Origin: Sphingomonas sp. NBWT7
Lineage (GTDB): Bacteria; Pseudomonadota; Alphaproteobacteria; Sphingomonadales; Sphingomonadaceae
Direction: 5' to 3'
Length of the DNA stretch: 64,000 nt
NCBI RefSeq assembly: GCF_014217605.1
Contig: NZ_CP043639.1
Location: forward strand, 2,689,501 to 2,753,500
Shown: piece after piece, positions 43,613 to 54,514 of the stretch
How positions within the stretch are numbered: position 1 is the first letter of the stretch
How the letters are laid out: every line of letters begins with the position of its first letter
The notes under the pieces: model-generated
What the model saw: only the letters and a program-made list of their open reading frames with translations
Databases searched by the model: none
What the model was told of the DNA's origin: nothing
Program-made: the position numbers and the translations under genes

Positions 43613-43641
43613 TTGGTGCCGCTGCTGAAAGCGCCTACAAC
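43613..43641 (+). promoter_or_regulatory. Promoter of thiC
   Basis: TTGGTG and TACAAC with a 17-base spacer lie right after the terminator. The predicted start of transcription near 43648 coincides with the 5' end of the TPP riboswitch, which supports the call. Confidence 0.55.
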
Positions 43642-43647
43642 GGCCGC

Positions 43648-43741
43648 ATCCTCGGGGGACCGCTGACGGCGGTTGAGAGGTGGGCACGAGCCCGCGACCC
43701 GCTGAACCTGATCCGGTTGATACCGGCGGAGGGAAGGAGCG
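43648..43741 (+). ncRNA. TPP riboswitch (THI element)
   Basis: The sequence has the conserved parts of the thiamine pyrophosphate aptamer in order: a P1 5' arm with CTCGGGG, P2 (ACCGC / GCGGT), the TTGAGAG variant of the CTGAGA pyrimidine-sensor element, a P3 stem GTGGGC / GCCCGC, and the 3' block CCTGATCCGGTTGATACCGG followed by CGGAGGGA. It lies 51 bases before thiC. Binding of TPP would hide the ribosome-binding site or end transcription, lowering thiamine synthesis. Confidence 0.95.
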
Positions 43742-43779
43742 GCCTGCCACCACCGGCACCTCGTTTCTCCCGACGATGA

Positions 43780-45666
<1,887 letters not shown>

Positions 45667-45780
45667 CGTCGCATCAGACGCGTGCGGCGCATAGAGCGCG
45701 CGGCGGGATACAATCCTTTTGGGGGTCACGCCGCGCCGCCCTGGCGCTAGCATCGCGCCGATGATGGGCGAAGGTGTGCT

Positions 45781-46536
45781 GTGACGGTCGCGGGGATCGA
45801 CGCGCTGAGCGAGAAGGAGAAGCAGACGCTTCGGCTGCTCCTCGTCGGGCATGACGCGAAGTCGATCGCGCGACATTTCGACCTGTCGGTGCATACGATC
45901 AACGAGCGGCTGCGCGATGCGCGGCGCAAGCTGTCGGTATCGAGCAGCAAGGAAGCCGCGCGGCTGCTGCGCGACGCCGAGGGGGCGAGCCCCGAAATCG
46001 ATGGGGACACGGCGTTGCGGGATGCGCCCGGCGCTGCCGACGCGCTTCATTGTCCACAAGCCCGACCCACGCCGCGCACACTGCGCCACGTCGGCTGGGC
46101 GATAGGAGGAACCGCCATGCTCTCGATCATCGCCGCGCTGCTCGCCGTCTCGACCCCCAACCAGCTACCAGCCGAGGCGCCCGTCGCGAGCGCGCCATCG
46201 GCCGCCGCCGAAACCGAGGTCAGCAAGGCCGCGCGCGACTGGCTCGCCCTGGTCGATGCCGCGAATTGGCAACAAAGCTGGAAAGGCACGGGCGCCTCGT
46301 TCCGCTCGGTCAACACGGTCGCCAACTGGCAGGCGGCATCACAGAAGGCGCGCGTGCCTCTCGGCGCAGTCGTCACGCGCACGCTGATCAGCGACGTCGA
46401 CACGCCAGCACCGCCGAATGGCTACCGCACGGTGCAGTTCCGCACCGATTTCGCCAACAAGCGCGGCGCGTCCGAGACGCTGGCGCTCAATCGCGAGGGC
46501 GGGGTGTGGAAAGTCGTGGGCATCTATATCGACTGA
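45781..46536 (+). CDS. LuxR-type HTH membrane protein with DUF4019
   Basis: A 251-residue protein with three parts. Residues 8-65 are a LuxR/GerE helix-turn-helix (LSEKEKQTLRLLLVGHDAKSIA, then HTINERLRDARRKL). One membrane helix lies at about 107-125 (WAIGGTAMLSIIAALLAV). A periplasmic DUF4019 domain follows (ARDWLALVDAANWQQSWKG to VWKVVGIYID). The layout suggests a ToxR-like one-component regulator with an outside sensor and inside DNA-binding domain; such proteins are common in sphingomonads. GTG 45781 follows GAAGG. Targets are unknown. Confidence 0.85.
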   Translation: MTVAGIDALSEKEKQTLRLLLVGHDAKSIARHFDLSVHTINERLRDARRKLSVSSSKEAARLLRDAEGASPEIDGDTALRDAPGAADALHCPQARPTPRTLRHVGWAIGGTAMLSIIAALLAVSTPNQLPAEAPVASAPSAAAETEVSKAARDWLALVDAANWQQSWKGTGASFRSVNTVANWQAASQKARVPLGAVVTRTLISDVDTPAPPNGYRTVQFRTDFANKRGASETLALNREGGVWKVVGIYID

Positions 46537-46986
46537 TCGCGCCTGAGGTGCGACCCGCAGGGCCGTCGATCGTCGCCGGTCCTGCGCGGCACGTTCACGA
46601 CGCCGGCCGTGCGATTACGGTAGTTACACGCGAAGCCGAGGGCCGGGCTGGTGAAGCGCCGAAACAGTGTCGGCCATCGGGACCGTCGCTTGGTGCCGCC
46701 TTTCCATGACGAGCAGGTCGGCACGACGTATCGCGGAGATAAGTTCATCAGTTAATGGCGGTTGGCCGAGCAACGTCGCGCTCGTGGTCTTATCGCTGAC
46801 GACCGATCGGAGGGCATCGTCGAAATCGGGTCGATACTGCCTTGGCGCCGCGCCCCCGCGTGGGCGGCGGCGATCGATCGTTCACCGTCTGTCGAAGCAC
46901 GCGTCCTACCGCCGGCATTCCAGCGTCCCGTCGTACCGCCCGAACAAATCGCCCCATTGCGCGCCGTCGCTGCTACACCCCCCGGC
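46537..46986. other. 450-base region without a convincing gene
   Basis: No start-containing frame with family character is seen. On the minus strand an 86-codon frame without a stop (46624-46881) reads like protein (DFDDALRSVV, PPLTDELISAIRRADLLV) but has no ATG, GTG or TTG at a useful place. It may be a gene remnant. Composition is slightly AT-richer than the flanks. The PAP2 promoter should be at the right end. Confidence 0.4.
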
Positions 46987-47724
46987 ATGGCCCCCAACTC
47001 CCCGCTCGATCACCTAGCCGGCTTGCCTGCGAGCCCGGACCAAACCGCGCCCGAGGGCATCCGCCACCCACCCTATGCCTTCATCGGCCTTGCCGCCGTC
47101 GCGCTGGCGGTGCTGATCGTCGCGCTGGTCGGCGCGACGATCGCGCGCGGCACGCAGTTCGCGTTCGATTCGGCGATCATGCTTGCGCTGCGGACACCGG
47201 GCGATCTCGCCGTCCCGATCGGCCCGGTATGGCTGCGGCATGCGATGATCGACGTCACCGCGCTCGGCGGGCAGACGGTGCTGACGCTGGTCGTTATCGC
47301 AGCGATCGGCTTCCTCCTTGCCGGGCGCCACTATCTCACCGCCGCGCTGGTCTTCGGCGGCACGGTGAGCGGATCGATCGCGGTATCGATCGGCAAGCTG
47401 CTCGTCGGCCGTGCGCGGCCGGCGCTGGTCGATCACCTCGTCGAGGTATCATCGGCGAGCTTCCCCAGCGGCCACGCGTCGAACAGCGCGATCATCTATC
47501 TCACCATCGCGCTGATCGTGATGCAGATCGTGCCCGATCGGCGCGCGCGCTGGTTCCTGTTCGCCACCACGATCGCGCTCGTCGTGCTGATCGGCATCAG
47601 CCGCGTCTATCTCGGCGTGCATTGGCCAAGCGACGTGCTTGCCGGGTGGAGCGCTGGCGCGCTCTGGGCACTCGCCTGGTGGGCGCTCGGCGCGCGGCTG
47701 CGGTTGCGCGCCCGGCGGCGCTGA
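46987..47724 (+). CDS. PAP2 family membrane phosphatase
   Basis: A 245-residue phosphatidic acid phosphatase type 2 protein with about six transmembrane helices. The three catalytic motifs are complete: KLLVGRARP, then FPSGHAS with the His, then SRVYLGVHWPSD with the nucleophile His. It acts on lipid phosphates such as undecaprenyl pyrophosphate or phosphatidylglycerol phosphate at the membrane. ATG 46987 gives a soluble 30-residue lead before helix 1. The ribosome-binding site is weak. Confidence 0.9.
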   Translation: MAPNSPLDHLAGLPASPDQTAPEGIRHPPYAFIGLAAVALAVLIVALVGATIARGTQFAFDSAIMLALRTPGDLAVPIGPVWLRHAMIDVTALGGQTVLTLVVIAAIGFLLAGRHYLTAALVFGGTVSGSIAVSIGKLLVGRARPALVDHLVEVSSASFPSGHASNSAIIYLTIALIVMQIVPDRRARWFLFATTIALVVLIGISRVYLGVHWPSDVLAGWSAGALWALAWWALGARLRLRARRR

Positions 47725-47727
47725 GCA

Positions 47728-47740
47728 GCTGTCCTACACG
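47728..47740 (+). promoter_or_regulatory. Shared 13-mer of two leaders (copy 2)
   Basis: Same 13 bases as at 5917-5929, here 53 bases before the DUF6456 gene. It is followed by GAAC at 47757 and 47766, a direct repeat with a 5-base spacer instead of 7, so it is not a standard LexA box. Confidence 0.3.
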
Positions 47741-47780
47741 CCTCGTGCCGTGCCATGAACGTACGGAACACAAGGAGAAC

Positions 47781-48248
47781 ATGATGCAGGAACTGACCGA
47801 ACGCGCGATCGACGCCGATGGCCGGATTACCGCCGTGCCGCGCGGCGTCGGACGCCGCGTCACCGTCAACGTCGCCGAATCGCCGCTGTCGTGGCTCGCC
47901 GCGCGCGGGCTCGTCACCGCGCGGCAGGTCGAGGCGGGGGAGCGGCTGCGCGCTGATTACGAGCGCGCGGCAATCGCGCCGTCGGTGACGATGCGCTGGT
48001 CGGCGCGCGTCGACGGCGGCGCGGGGCAGGGGCTCGATCCGACCGCCGCTCACCTTGCTGCGAAGCGCCGCTTTGACGCCGCGATCGCCGGCGTCGGTCC
48101 GGGGCTGTGCGACGTCCTGTGGCGCGTGGTGTGCGCCGGCGAGGGGTTGCCGGTGGCGGAGAAGGCGCTTGGCTGGCCGGTGCGATCCGGACGGCTGGTA
48201 CTGACGATGGCGCTCGATCGCCTCGCCGACCATTATCGGCTCGGCTGA
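47781..48248 (+). CDS. DUF6456 domain protein
   Basis: A 155-residue cytosolic protein. The block SPLSWLAARGLVTARQVEAGERLRADYERA followed by VTMRWSARVDGG is characteristic of DUF6456, a helical alphaproteobacterial domain also found at the C-terminus of some HTH proteins. The later half (GLCDVLWRVVCAGEGLPVAEKALGW) resembles a helix-turn-helix, so DNA binding is possible. AAGGAG precedes two consecutive ATGs (47781 and 47784). Its leader shares an unusual 13-mer with the tail-like gene at 5976. Function unknown. Confidence 0.78.
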   Translation: MMQELTERAIDADGRITAVPRGVGRRVTVNVAESPLSWLAARGLVTARQVEAGERLRADYERAAIAPSVTMRWSARVDGGAGQGLDPTAAHLAAKRRFDAAIAGVGPGLCDVLWRVVCAGEGLPVAEKALGWPVRSGRLVLTMALDRLADHYRLG

Positions 48249-48292
48249 GCCGCCGCTTGCGACAAGGCCGTGGTCGGCCGATATGCGCCGGC

Positions 48293-49225
48293 ATGCGGCT
48301 CGCCATCACCAAGTGTCACGGTTCGGGAAACGATTTCGCGCTGATCGACGCGCGTGCGCTCGATCTGCCCGATGCAGGGTGGGCGGCGACAGCACGCGCG
48401 CTGACGGATCGTGCTGGCCCGGTCGGGGCGGACGGCATCCTGTTGCTCACCGCGGGCGACGATCGCGCCGCCTTCGGGATGCGCATCTTCAACGCCGACG
48501 GATCAGAGCCGGAAACGTGCCTCAACGGCCTGCGGTGCGTCGCGCGGGCAGGGCTCGAGGCGCTCGGGCTCACGACGGCGACCGTGCGGCTAAAGACCAG
48601 TCACGTCGACGTGCGGCGCGATCCGGCGCTGGCCCCCGGCGTCTATACCGTGCGCGAGACGGCAGGGCCTGCGACGCTGGACGTCGCCGCCTGGCCGCTG
48701 ACGGGCGAGGGACGTGAGATCGTGGATCGCCCGATCGCGGCGCTGTCGCCCGATCTGCGCTTCACCGCGGTCGGCATCGGCAACCCGCATCTCATCGCGT
48801 TCGTCGACGCGATCGACGAGGCGGCGCTCGTCCGCGTCGGCACGGTCTGCGAGTTCGCTCCGGCGTGGCTGCCGAACCGCGCCAACCTCTCGTTCGTCCA
48901 GGTGCGGGGCGACGACGAACTGTACGTGCGCACGTTCGAGCGCGGCGTCGGCCTGACCAACGCGTGTGGCAGCGCGATGGGCGCGTCGACCTACGCCGCC
49001 GGGCTGACCGGGCGCCTGGCGTTCGACCGGTTGGTCACGGTGCGCAACAGGGGCGGGCTGGTACGCGCAATCGCGTCGGCCGACGGAATGGTGACGCTGT
49101 CGGGCAACGCCACATTTGAATGGACCGGCAGCGTGACGGTGGAGGACGGCGTCGCGCGCGATCTCGCCGTCACGCAGCGCAACGCGGACGAAGTTGCCGC
49201 GTGGGCGGCCGTCGCCGCTGGCTGA
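48293..49225 (+). CDS. Diaminopimelate epimerase-like protein
   Basis: A 310-residue protein with the DapF two-domain fold. The start ITKCHGSGNDFALID is classical. The first active-site Cys76 lies in NADGSEPETCLNGLRC, where the normal C-G-N-G has become C-L-N-G. The second Cys225 is in TNACGSAMGAS instead of ACGSGA. Both catalytic cysteines are kept but the surrounding glycines that grip the substrate carboxylate differ, so the substrate may not be diaminopimelate. Length exceeds the usual 275 by about 35 residues. A canonical dapF may exist elsewhere in the genome. Confidence 0.8.
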   Translation: MRLAITKCHGSGNDFALIDARALDLPDAGWAATARALTDRAGPVGADGILLLTAGDDRAAFGMRIFNADGSEPETCLNGLRCVARAGLEALGLTTATVRLKTSHVDVRRDPALAPGVYTVRETAGPATLDVAAWPLTGEGREIVDRPIAALSPDLRFTAVGIGNPHLIAFVDAIDEAALVRVGTVCEFAPAWLPNRANLSFVQVRGDDELYVRTFERGVGLTNACGSAMGASTYAAGLTGRLAFDRLVTVRNRGGLVRAIASADGMVTLSGNATFEWTGSVTVEDGVARDLAVTQRNADEVAAWAAVAAG

Positions 49226-49235
49226 ACGCTGCGCG

Positions 49236-50837
49236 TCAGTTACGCTGTGCGACCAGCCCGCGCGCAATCACCTGCGCCTGAATCTCCGCCGCGCCCTCGA
49301 AGATGTTTAGGATGCGCGCGTCGCACAGGATGCGGCTGATCTCGAATTCCAGCGCATAGCCGTTGCCGCCGTGAATCTGGAGCGCGGCATCGGCATTGCT
49401 CCACGCGGCGCGGGCGGCGAGCAGCTTCGCCATGCCGGCCTCGATATCGCAGCGCTTGCCCGAATCCTTCGCGCGGGCGGCGGCGTAGGTGAGCTCGCGC
49501 GCGGCGATGAGATCGACGAGGCTCATCGCCAGTTTGTCGGCGACGCGCGGGAAGTGGATAATCGCACGGCCGAACTGCTGGCGATCGAGCGCGTAGCTGA
49601 GGCCGAGTTCGAGCGCGCGGCGGGCGACGCCGACGGCGCGCGCGGCGGTCTGAATCCGGGCGCCTTCGAAGGTGCGCATCAACTGCTTGAAGCCTTGTCC
49701 CTCCTCGCCACCGAGCAAAGCGTCGGCGGGGGCGGCCATGCCGTCGAAGGAGAGCGCATATTCGCGCATCCCGCGATAGCCGAGCACCTCGATCTCGCTG
49801 CCCGACATGCCCGGCGCAGGGAAGGGATCGCCGTCGGTGCCGCGCGGTTTCGGGACGAGCAGCATCGAGAGGCCGGCATAACCCTTCGCGTCCGGCAAGG
49901 TGCGGGCGAGCAGGGTCATGAGGTCGGAGCGGCTGGCGTGGGTGATCCAGGTCTTTGCGCCGTCGATGCGCCAGCCGTCGCCATCCCCATCAGTGGCGGC
50001 CCGGTGGGCGCGGGTCTGGAGCGAGCCGAGGTCGCTGCCGACATCGGGTTCGGTGAAGACGGCGGTGGGCAGCACCTCGCCGCTGGCGATGCGCGGCAGC
50101 CACTCGGCCTTTTGCGCCTCGGTGCCCGAGCCGGCGATGAGCTCACCGGCGATTTCGGAGCGGGTGCCGAGCGAGCCGGCGCCGATCCAGCCGCGCGACA
50201 ATTCCTCGGTAACGATGCACATGACGAGCTTCGACAGGCCGAGGCCGCCGTAATTTTCGGGGATGCAGACGCCGAAGGTGCCGAGTTCGGCCATCTTGGC
50301 GACGGTGGCGTCGGGGATCAGGTCGTTGGCGAGGTGCCAGCCGTGGGCGTGCGGTAGGATTTCGGCATCGGTGAAGCGGCGGAACTGGTCGCGGATCGCG
50401 TCCAGCTCGGCATCGTGGAGCGTCTCGCTGGGCCATGCGCCGGCGGCGAGCCGGTTGACCAATGCGCGTCGATCGGCGGCGGCGTCCTGATCGAGGAGGT
50501 CGGCGCAGGCGCTCGCCAGCGTGCGGGCGGCGGCGGTGAGGCCAAGGTCGGCGGGGCGGAACAGCTCATTCTGGCCCATCGGCAGCCCGCCGACGAGCTG
50601 GGCGATGCTTTCCTGAAAGGCGAGGCGGGCGACGAGGGCGTTGATCTCGCCGGGGTTGCGGTCGGCCCAGTCGGCCACCGACTGCAGCGCGGCGACGGTG
50701 GTGGCGACCCAGGCGAAGCCGTGCGCCGCGCGCTGCTCGCGCTCGATTGGCGCGGCGTCGAGCCGGGCCGCGAGGGCGGCACGGGCGTCGTCGCGATAGC
50801 GTTGCGCCGCCGCCAGTGCCCCCCCAAGCGCGCTCAT
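49236..50837 (-). CDS. Acyl-CoA dehydrogenase, methylsuccinyl-CoA dehydrogenase-like
   Basis: A 533-residue flavoenzyme with an N-terminal extension of about 150 residues ahead of the usual acyl-CoA dehydrogenase core. The extension ([20 protein letters not shown] and [18 protein letters not shown]) is the feature I know from methylsuccinyl-CoA dehydrogenase (Mcd) of the ethylmalonyl-CoA pathway; this is from memory, not a search. The core has [28 protein letters not shown] and the catalytic Glu in [14 protein letters not shown]. It closes a five-gene acyl-CoA operon. If Mcd-like, it makes mesaconyl-C1-CoA. Confidence 0.8.
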   Translation of the reverse strand: MSALGGALAAAQRYRDDARAALAARLDAAPIEREQRAAHGFAWVATTVAALQSVADWADRNPGEINALVARLAFQESIAQLVGGLPMGQNELFRPADLGLTAAARTLASACADLLDQDAAADRRALVNRLAAGAWPSETLHDAELDAIRDQFRRFTDAEILPHAHGWHLANDLIPDATVAKMAELGTFGVCIPENYGGLGLSKLVMCIVTEELSRGWIGAGSLGTRSEIAGELIAGSGTEAQKAEWLPRIASGEVLPTAVFTEPDVGSDLGSLQTRAHRAATDGDGDGWRIDGAKTWITHASRSDLMTLLARTLPDAKGYAGLSMLLVPKPRGTDGDPFPAPGMSGSEIEVLGYRGMREYALSFDGMAAPADALLGGEEGQGFKQLMRTFEGARIQTAARAVGVARRALELGLSYALDRQQFGRAIIHFPRVADKLAMSLVDLIAARELTYAAARAKDSGKRCDIEAGMAKLLAARAAWSNADAALQIHGGNGYALEFEISRILCDARILNIFEGAAEIQAQVIARGLVAQRN

Positions 50838-50865
50838 GCGCGCGTCTCCATCGAGAGCCCCAACA

Positions 50866-52089
50866 TCAGGCGCGCTCGAAGACCGCGGCGATGCCCTGGC
50901 CGCCGCCGATGCACATCGTCTCCAGCCCATAGCGGCCGTCGCGGCGGACGAGCTCGCGGGTCAGATTGGCGAGGATGCGGCCGCCGGTGGCGCCGATCGG
51001 GTGGCCGAGCGAAATGCCCGAGCCGTTGACGTTGAGGATTTCGTTGCGGCTGTCGTCCTCGCTCCAGCCCCAGCCCTTGAGCACGGCGAGCACCTGCGGC
51101 GCAAACGCCTCGTTCAGCTCGACGAGATCGATGTCGGACCAGGACAGGCCGTTGCGGGCGAACAGACGCTCGACCGCCGGGACCGGGCCGATGCCCATGC
51201 GCGAGGGGTCGCAGCCCGCCGCGGCCCAGCTGTGGAACCAGGCGATCGGCTCAAGCCCCAGTTCCTCCAACTTGTCCTCGGCGACGACGAGGCAGGCGGC
51301 CGCGGCGTCATTCTGCTGGCTGGCGTTGCCGGCGGTGACGACGCCGCCCTCGATCGGGCGCAGACGCCCGAGCGTCTCCAGCGTGGCGTCGGGGCGATAG
51401 CCCTCGTCGTGATCGAACACTACGGGCTCGCCCTTCTTCTGCGGCACCGAGACGGGGACGAGTTCGTCGGCGAACAGGCCCTGTTCCCAGGCGGCGGTGG
51501 CGCGCTGGTGCGAGCGGACGGCGTAGGCATCGGCCTCCTCGCGGCTGATGTCGTAGTCCTTGGCGAGGTTTTCGGCGGTCTCGATCATGCCGCTGATGAC
51601 GCCGAAGCGCTCGACCGGCTGCGACATGAGGCGGCCGCGGGTGAGGCGATCGTGGATGGTGAGGTTGCCGGCGCGCACGCCCTTGCGGATGTCGGTGGTG
51701 TAATGTTCGACGTTGGACATGCTCTCGCAGCCGCCGGCGACCACCACGTCGCTGACGCCGGTCTGCACCATCATCGCCGCGTCGATGACGGCCTGAAGAC
51801 CCGAGCCGCAGCGGCGATCGAGCTGATAGCCGGGGACCTCGATCGGCAGGCCGGCGGCGAGCCATGCCCAGTGGCCGATCGCCGGCGCCTCGCCATTGCC
51901 ATAGCCCTGCGCGAAGACGACGTCGTCGACGCGGCTCGGGTCGATCTTGGTGCGCTCCATCAGCGCCTTGAGGATCGTTGCGCCAAGCTGGCCCGCGGTG
52001 AGCGAGGAGAGGCTGCCGCCGAACTTGCCGACGGCGGTGCGGATCGGGGCGACGATGGCGGCGCGGCGTAGGCCGGTGGTGGGGGTCAT
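50866..52089 (-). CDS. Acetyl-CoA C-acyltransferase (thiolase)
   Basis: A 407-residue thiolase that cleaves 3-ketoacyl-CoA or condenses acyl-CoAs. The nucleophile is Cys94 in [16 protein letters not shown], followed by [16 protein letters not shown], the NEAFAPQ loop, the active His in [14 protein letters not shown] and the second Cys in [14 protein letters not shown] 52089 is preceded by GAGGA; a TTG further upstream is unlikely. It is flanked by the CoA transferase and the long acyl-CoA dehydrogenase genes with gaps of 24 and 28 bases. Best guess is a degradative thiolase. Confidence 0.93.
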   Translation of the reverse strand: MTPTTGLRRAAIVAPIRTAVGKFGGSLSSLTAGQLGATILKALMERTKIDPSRVDDVVFAQGYGNGEAPAIGHWAWLAAGLPIEVPGYQLDRRCGSGLQAVIDAAMMVQTGVSDVVVAGGCESMSNVEHYTTDIRKGVRAGNLTIHDRLTRGRLMSQPVERFGVISGMIETAENLAKDYDISREEADAYAVRSHQRATAAWEQGLFADELVPVSVPQKKGEPVVFDHDEGYRPDATLETLGRLRPIEGGVVTAGNASQQNDAAAACLVVAEDKLEELGLEPIAWFHSWAAAGCDPSRMGIGPVPAVERLFARNGLSWSDIDLVELNEAFAPQVLAVLKGWGWSEDDSRNEILNVNGSGISLGHPIGATGGRILANLTRELVRRDGRYGLETMCIGGGQGIAAVFERA

Positions 52090-52113
52090 GGGTCGGGTCC
52101 TCAAATTGGTAGG

Positions 52114-53310
52114 TCAGGCGGGGCGGGCGATGCCGCTGTCGAACAATCTGGCGATTTCGCCTGACGACAGGCCGAGGCGTTCGGCGAGGACTTGCTCGCT
52201 GTGCTGGCCGTTGCGCGGGGCGGGCAGCGGCGGGCGGCGCTCGTCGGCGGGTAACGTCGCAAAGGCACCGGCGGCGGGATAGCTGGTGCCGCTTGGGTCT
52301 GCCGCGGTGCCGAAGATCGGATTGTCGCCGACCAGCCGCGGATCGCGCACCGCGTCGGCCATCGTGCCATAGGCGGAGTGGACGATCCCGCCGGCATCGA
52401 ACGCAGCCGCAAGATCGGCGTGGTCACGCGCGACGATCGCGCCCTCGAACAGCGGGAACAGCGCGTCGCGGTGCGTGAAGCGCAACCCGTCGTCGGCGGC
52501 GAAGCTGACGCCGCGTTCCGCCTCGACGCGCGCGATTGCCTCACCCAGCCCGAGCGCCGCGACGAGATTGGCCCATTGCCGGTGCGTGACGACGACGATC
52601 ATCGTCCGCTTGCCGTCACGCGTCGTGAAGTCGCGCCCGAACAGACCGAACACGGTGTTGCCGAGCCGCGGTCGATCGCTGCCGGTGTGCAGCACCTCGG
52701 CAATTCCGCCGAGGTTGGCGACGGTGCCGATCGCGACGTCCGACAGCGGCAGCCGCACCTCGCCGCCCTGGCCGGTCGCGTCGCGGCGGCGCAGCGCGGC
52801 GAGCAGTGCGAAGGCGGCGTACGACCCTGTCAGCAGGTCCCAGGCGGGCAACACGTGGTTGACGGGCTCCGGCCCCGGCCCGGTCAGCATCGGATAGCCG
52901 ACCGCATTGTTGACGGTATAGTCGAGCGCCGGGCTGCCATCCGCCCAGCCCATCACGCGCACGGTGATCAGATCGGCGCGCCCGTGCGCCAGCGTGTCGT
53001 GCGCAAGGAACCCCTTCGCCGGGAAGTTGGTGACGAACTGCCCCGTCGCGCGCACCAGCGCCTGGAGCAGCTCGCGCCCCTCCGGCCGGCCGAGATCGAG
53101 CGCGACGCTCTTCTTCGCGCGGTTGAGGTTCTCCCAGTAGAGCGAATCGTTGTTCTCGGTCACCGGCCAGCGGCGAAAGTCGGGGCCGCCGCCGATCTGG
53201 TCGACGCGGATCACCTCCGCCCCCATCTGTGCGAGATAGAGCCCCGCGGTGGGCGAGGCGACGAACGACGACGCCTCGATCACGGATAGGCCGGGGAGGA
53301 GATCGTACAT
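52114..53310 (-). CDS. CaiB/BaiF family III CoA transferase (2-methylfumaryl-CoA isomerase-like)
   Basis: A 398-residue family III CoA transferase. The N-terminus LLPGLSVIEASSFVASPTAG, the IGGGPDFRRWPVTENNDSLY stretch, NFPAKGFL and VNHVLPAWDLLTGSY all resemble what I recall of 2-methylfumaryl-CoA isomerase (Mct), which moves CoA within mesaconyl-CoA. The usual catalytic Asp position follows in the mid-region. The ACAD gene ends 3 bases upstream. With the Mcd-like gene in the same operon, a link to C5 branched dicarboxylyl-CoA is suggestive. A generic CoA transferase is the alternative. Confidence 0.78.
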   Translation of the reverse strand: MYDLLPGLSVIEASSFVASPTAGLYLAQMGAEVIRVDQIGGGPDFRRWPVTENNDSLYWENLNRAKKSVALDLGRPEGRELLQALVRATGQFVTNFPAKGFLAHDTLAHGRADLITVRVMGWADGSPALDYTVNNAVGYPMLTGPGPEPVNHVLPAWDLLTGSYAAFALLAALRRRDATGQGGEVRLPLSDVAIGTVANLGGIAEVLHTGSDRPRLGNTVFGLFGRDFTTRDGKRTMIVVVTHRQWANLVAALGLGEAIARVEAERGVSFAADDGLRFTHRDALFPLFEGAIVARDHADLAAAFDAGGIVHSAYGTMADAVRDPRLVGDNPIFGTAADPSGTSYPAAGAFATLPADERRPPLPAPRNGQHSEQVLAERLGLSSGEIARLFDSGIARPA

Positions 53311-53313
53311 CGG

Positions 53314-54504
53314 TCAGGCGACTCCGGCGTTGAACTCGCGCAGCATGTGCTTGGCGATCTGCAGCTGCAGGATCTGCGTCGTGCCCTCGTAGATGCGATA
53401 GATGCGCGCGTCGCGGAAGAAGCGTTCGGCGTCATATTCGGCGAGATAGCCCGCGCCGCCGTACACCTGCACGACGCGGTCGACGATCCGCCCGCACGCT
53501 TCTGACGCGAAGACCTTGGTCGCCGCCGCCTTGCGCAGCACCGCCTCGCCCGCATCGGCGCGGCGCGCGCAGTCGGCGAGCATCGTCTCGGACGCGTAGA
53601 GCTCGATCTCGCTGTCGGCGAGCATCTGCTGGATCAGCTGGAAATTGGCGATCGGCTCACCGAACGCCTTGCGCTCGGTGGCGTAGCGCAGCGCCGAATC
53701 GAGCGCGCGACGGGCATAGCCCATCGACGCCGCAGCGACCGACAGCCGCCCATTGTCGAGGCTCTTCATCGCGGTAACGAAGCCCTTGCCTTCCTCGAGC
53801 CCGAGTAGCGCGTCGGCCGGGAGGTGAACGTCCTCCAGGATGATGTCGGCGATGTGCGACCCCGCCTGGCCCATCTTCTTGTCCGACTTGCCGACGGTGA
53901 CGCCCGGCGTGTCCATCGGCACGATGAACGCCGACACGTGCGCGTTCTTGGGCAGCGCCTCCTTCGACGTGCGCGCCATGATGACGGCCATCTTCGCGTC
54001 GGGCGCGTTGGTGATGTAGCGCTTCGTTCCGTTCAGTACCCAGCCGTTGCCGGAACGAACCGCCATCGTCTGCATGCCCGCCGAATCGCTGCCCGATCCC
54101 GGTTCGGTCAGGCCGAAGGCGGTGACCATGCCGCCCGCCATCTGCGGCAGCCATTCGCGCTTCTGCTCCTCGGTGCCGCCGTTGCGCAGCGCCGAATTGA
54201 CCATGCCGATGGTGATCGAGATGATCGAGCGGAAACACGGCATCGCGTAAGCGAGCTCGCGGATCGTCTGCGTATACTGGTACGTGTTCATCCCCGCGCC
54301 GCCATATTCCTCGGCGATCGTCAGCCCGAACAGCCCCATGTCGCGCATCTCGGCGAGGATGTCGTCGGGGATGCGGTCGGTCTCGAGGATTTCCTTCTCG
54401 GCCGGGATCAGCCGGTCGCGCACGTAGCGGCGCAGCTGGTCGATGAACTGGGCGAACGTCTCGGCATCCATGCCGGTATTCGGGCCGGTATTGAGCGTGC
54501 TCAT
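53314..54504 (-). CDS. Acyl-CoA dehydrogenase
   Basis: A 396-residue standard-length acyl-CoA dehydrogenase. It has the FAD-contact FGLTEPGSGSDSAGM, the substrate region RYITNAPDAKMAVIMA, the LDNGRLSVAAASMGYARRA helix and the catalytic Glu in YRIYEGTTQILQLQIA near 373. It introduces a 2,3 double bond into an acyl-CoA, passing electrons to ETF. It lies between the SDR gene (10-base gap) and the CoA transferase gene (3-base gap). Substrate not readable. Confidence 0.93.
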   Translation of the reverse strand: MSTLNTGPNTGMDAETFAQFIDQLRRYVRDRLIPAEKEILETDRIPDDILAEMRDMGLFGLTIAEEYGGAGMNTYQYTQTIRELAYAMPCFRSIISITIGMVNSALRNGGTEEQKREWLPQMAGGMVTAFGLTEPGSGSDSAGMQTMAVRSGNGWVLNGTKRYITNAPDAKMAVIMARTSKEALPKNAHVSAFIVPMDTPGVTVGKSDKKMGQAGSHIADIILEDVHLPADALLGLEEGKGFVTAMKSLDNGRLSVAAASMGYARRALDSALRYATERKAFGEPIANFQLIQQMLADSEIELYASETMLADCARRADAGEAVLRKAAATKVFASEACGRIVDRVVQVYGGAGYLAEYDAERFFRDARIYRIYEGTTQILQLQIAKHMLREFNAGVA

Positions 54505-54514
54505 GCGGGAAACC

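Noticed and set aside
46624-46881. An 86-codon minus-strand open frame with protein-like composition
   Set aside because: No ATG, GTG or TTG near its beginning and no recognisable family; kept only as a possible remnant.
47757-47769. LexA box before the DUF6456 gene
   Set aside because: The two GAAC words have a 5-base spacer, not the required 7; only the shared 13-mer is retained as an observation.
49371-52071. Long plus-strand open frames opposite the acyl-CoA dehydrogenase and thiolase genes
   Set aside because: They are His/Arg/Ala/Gly-rich with no domain and lie antisense to clear enzyme genes with intact motifs.
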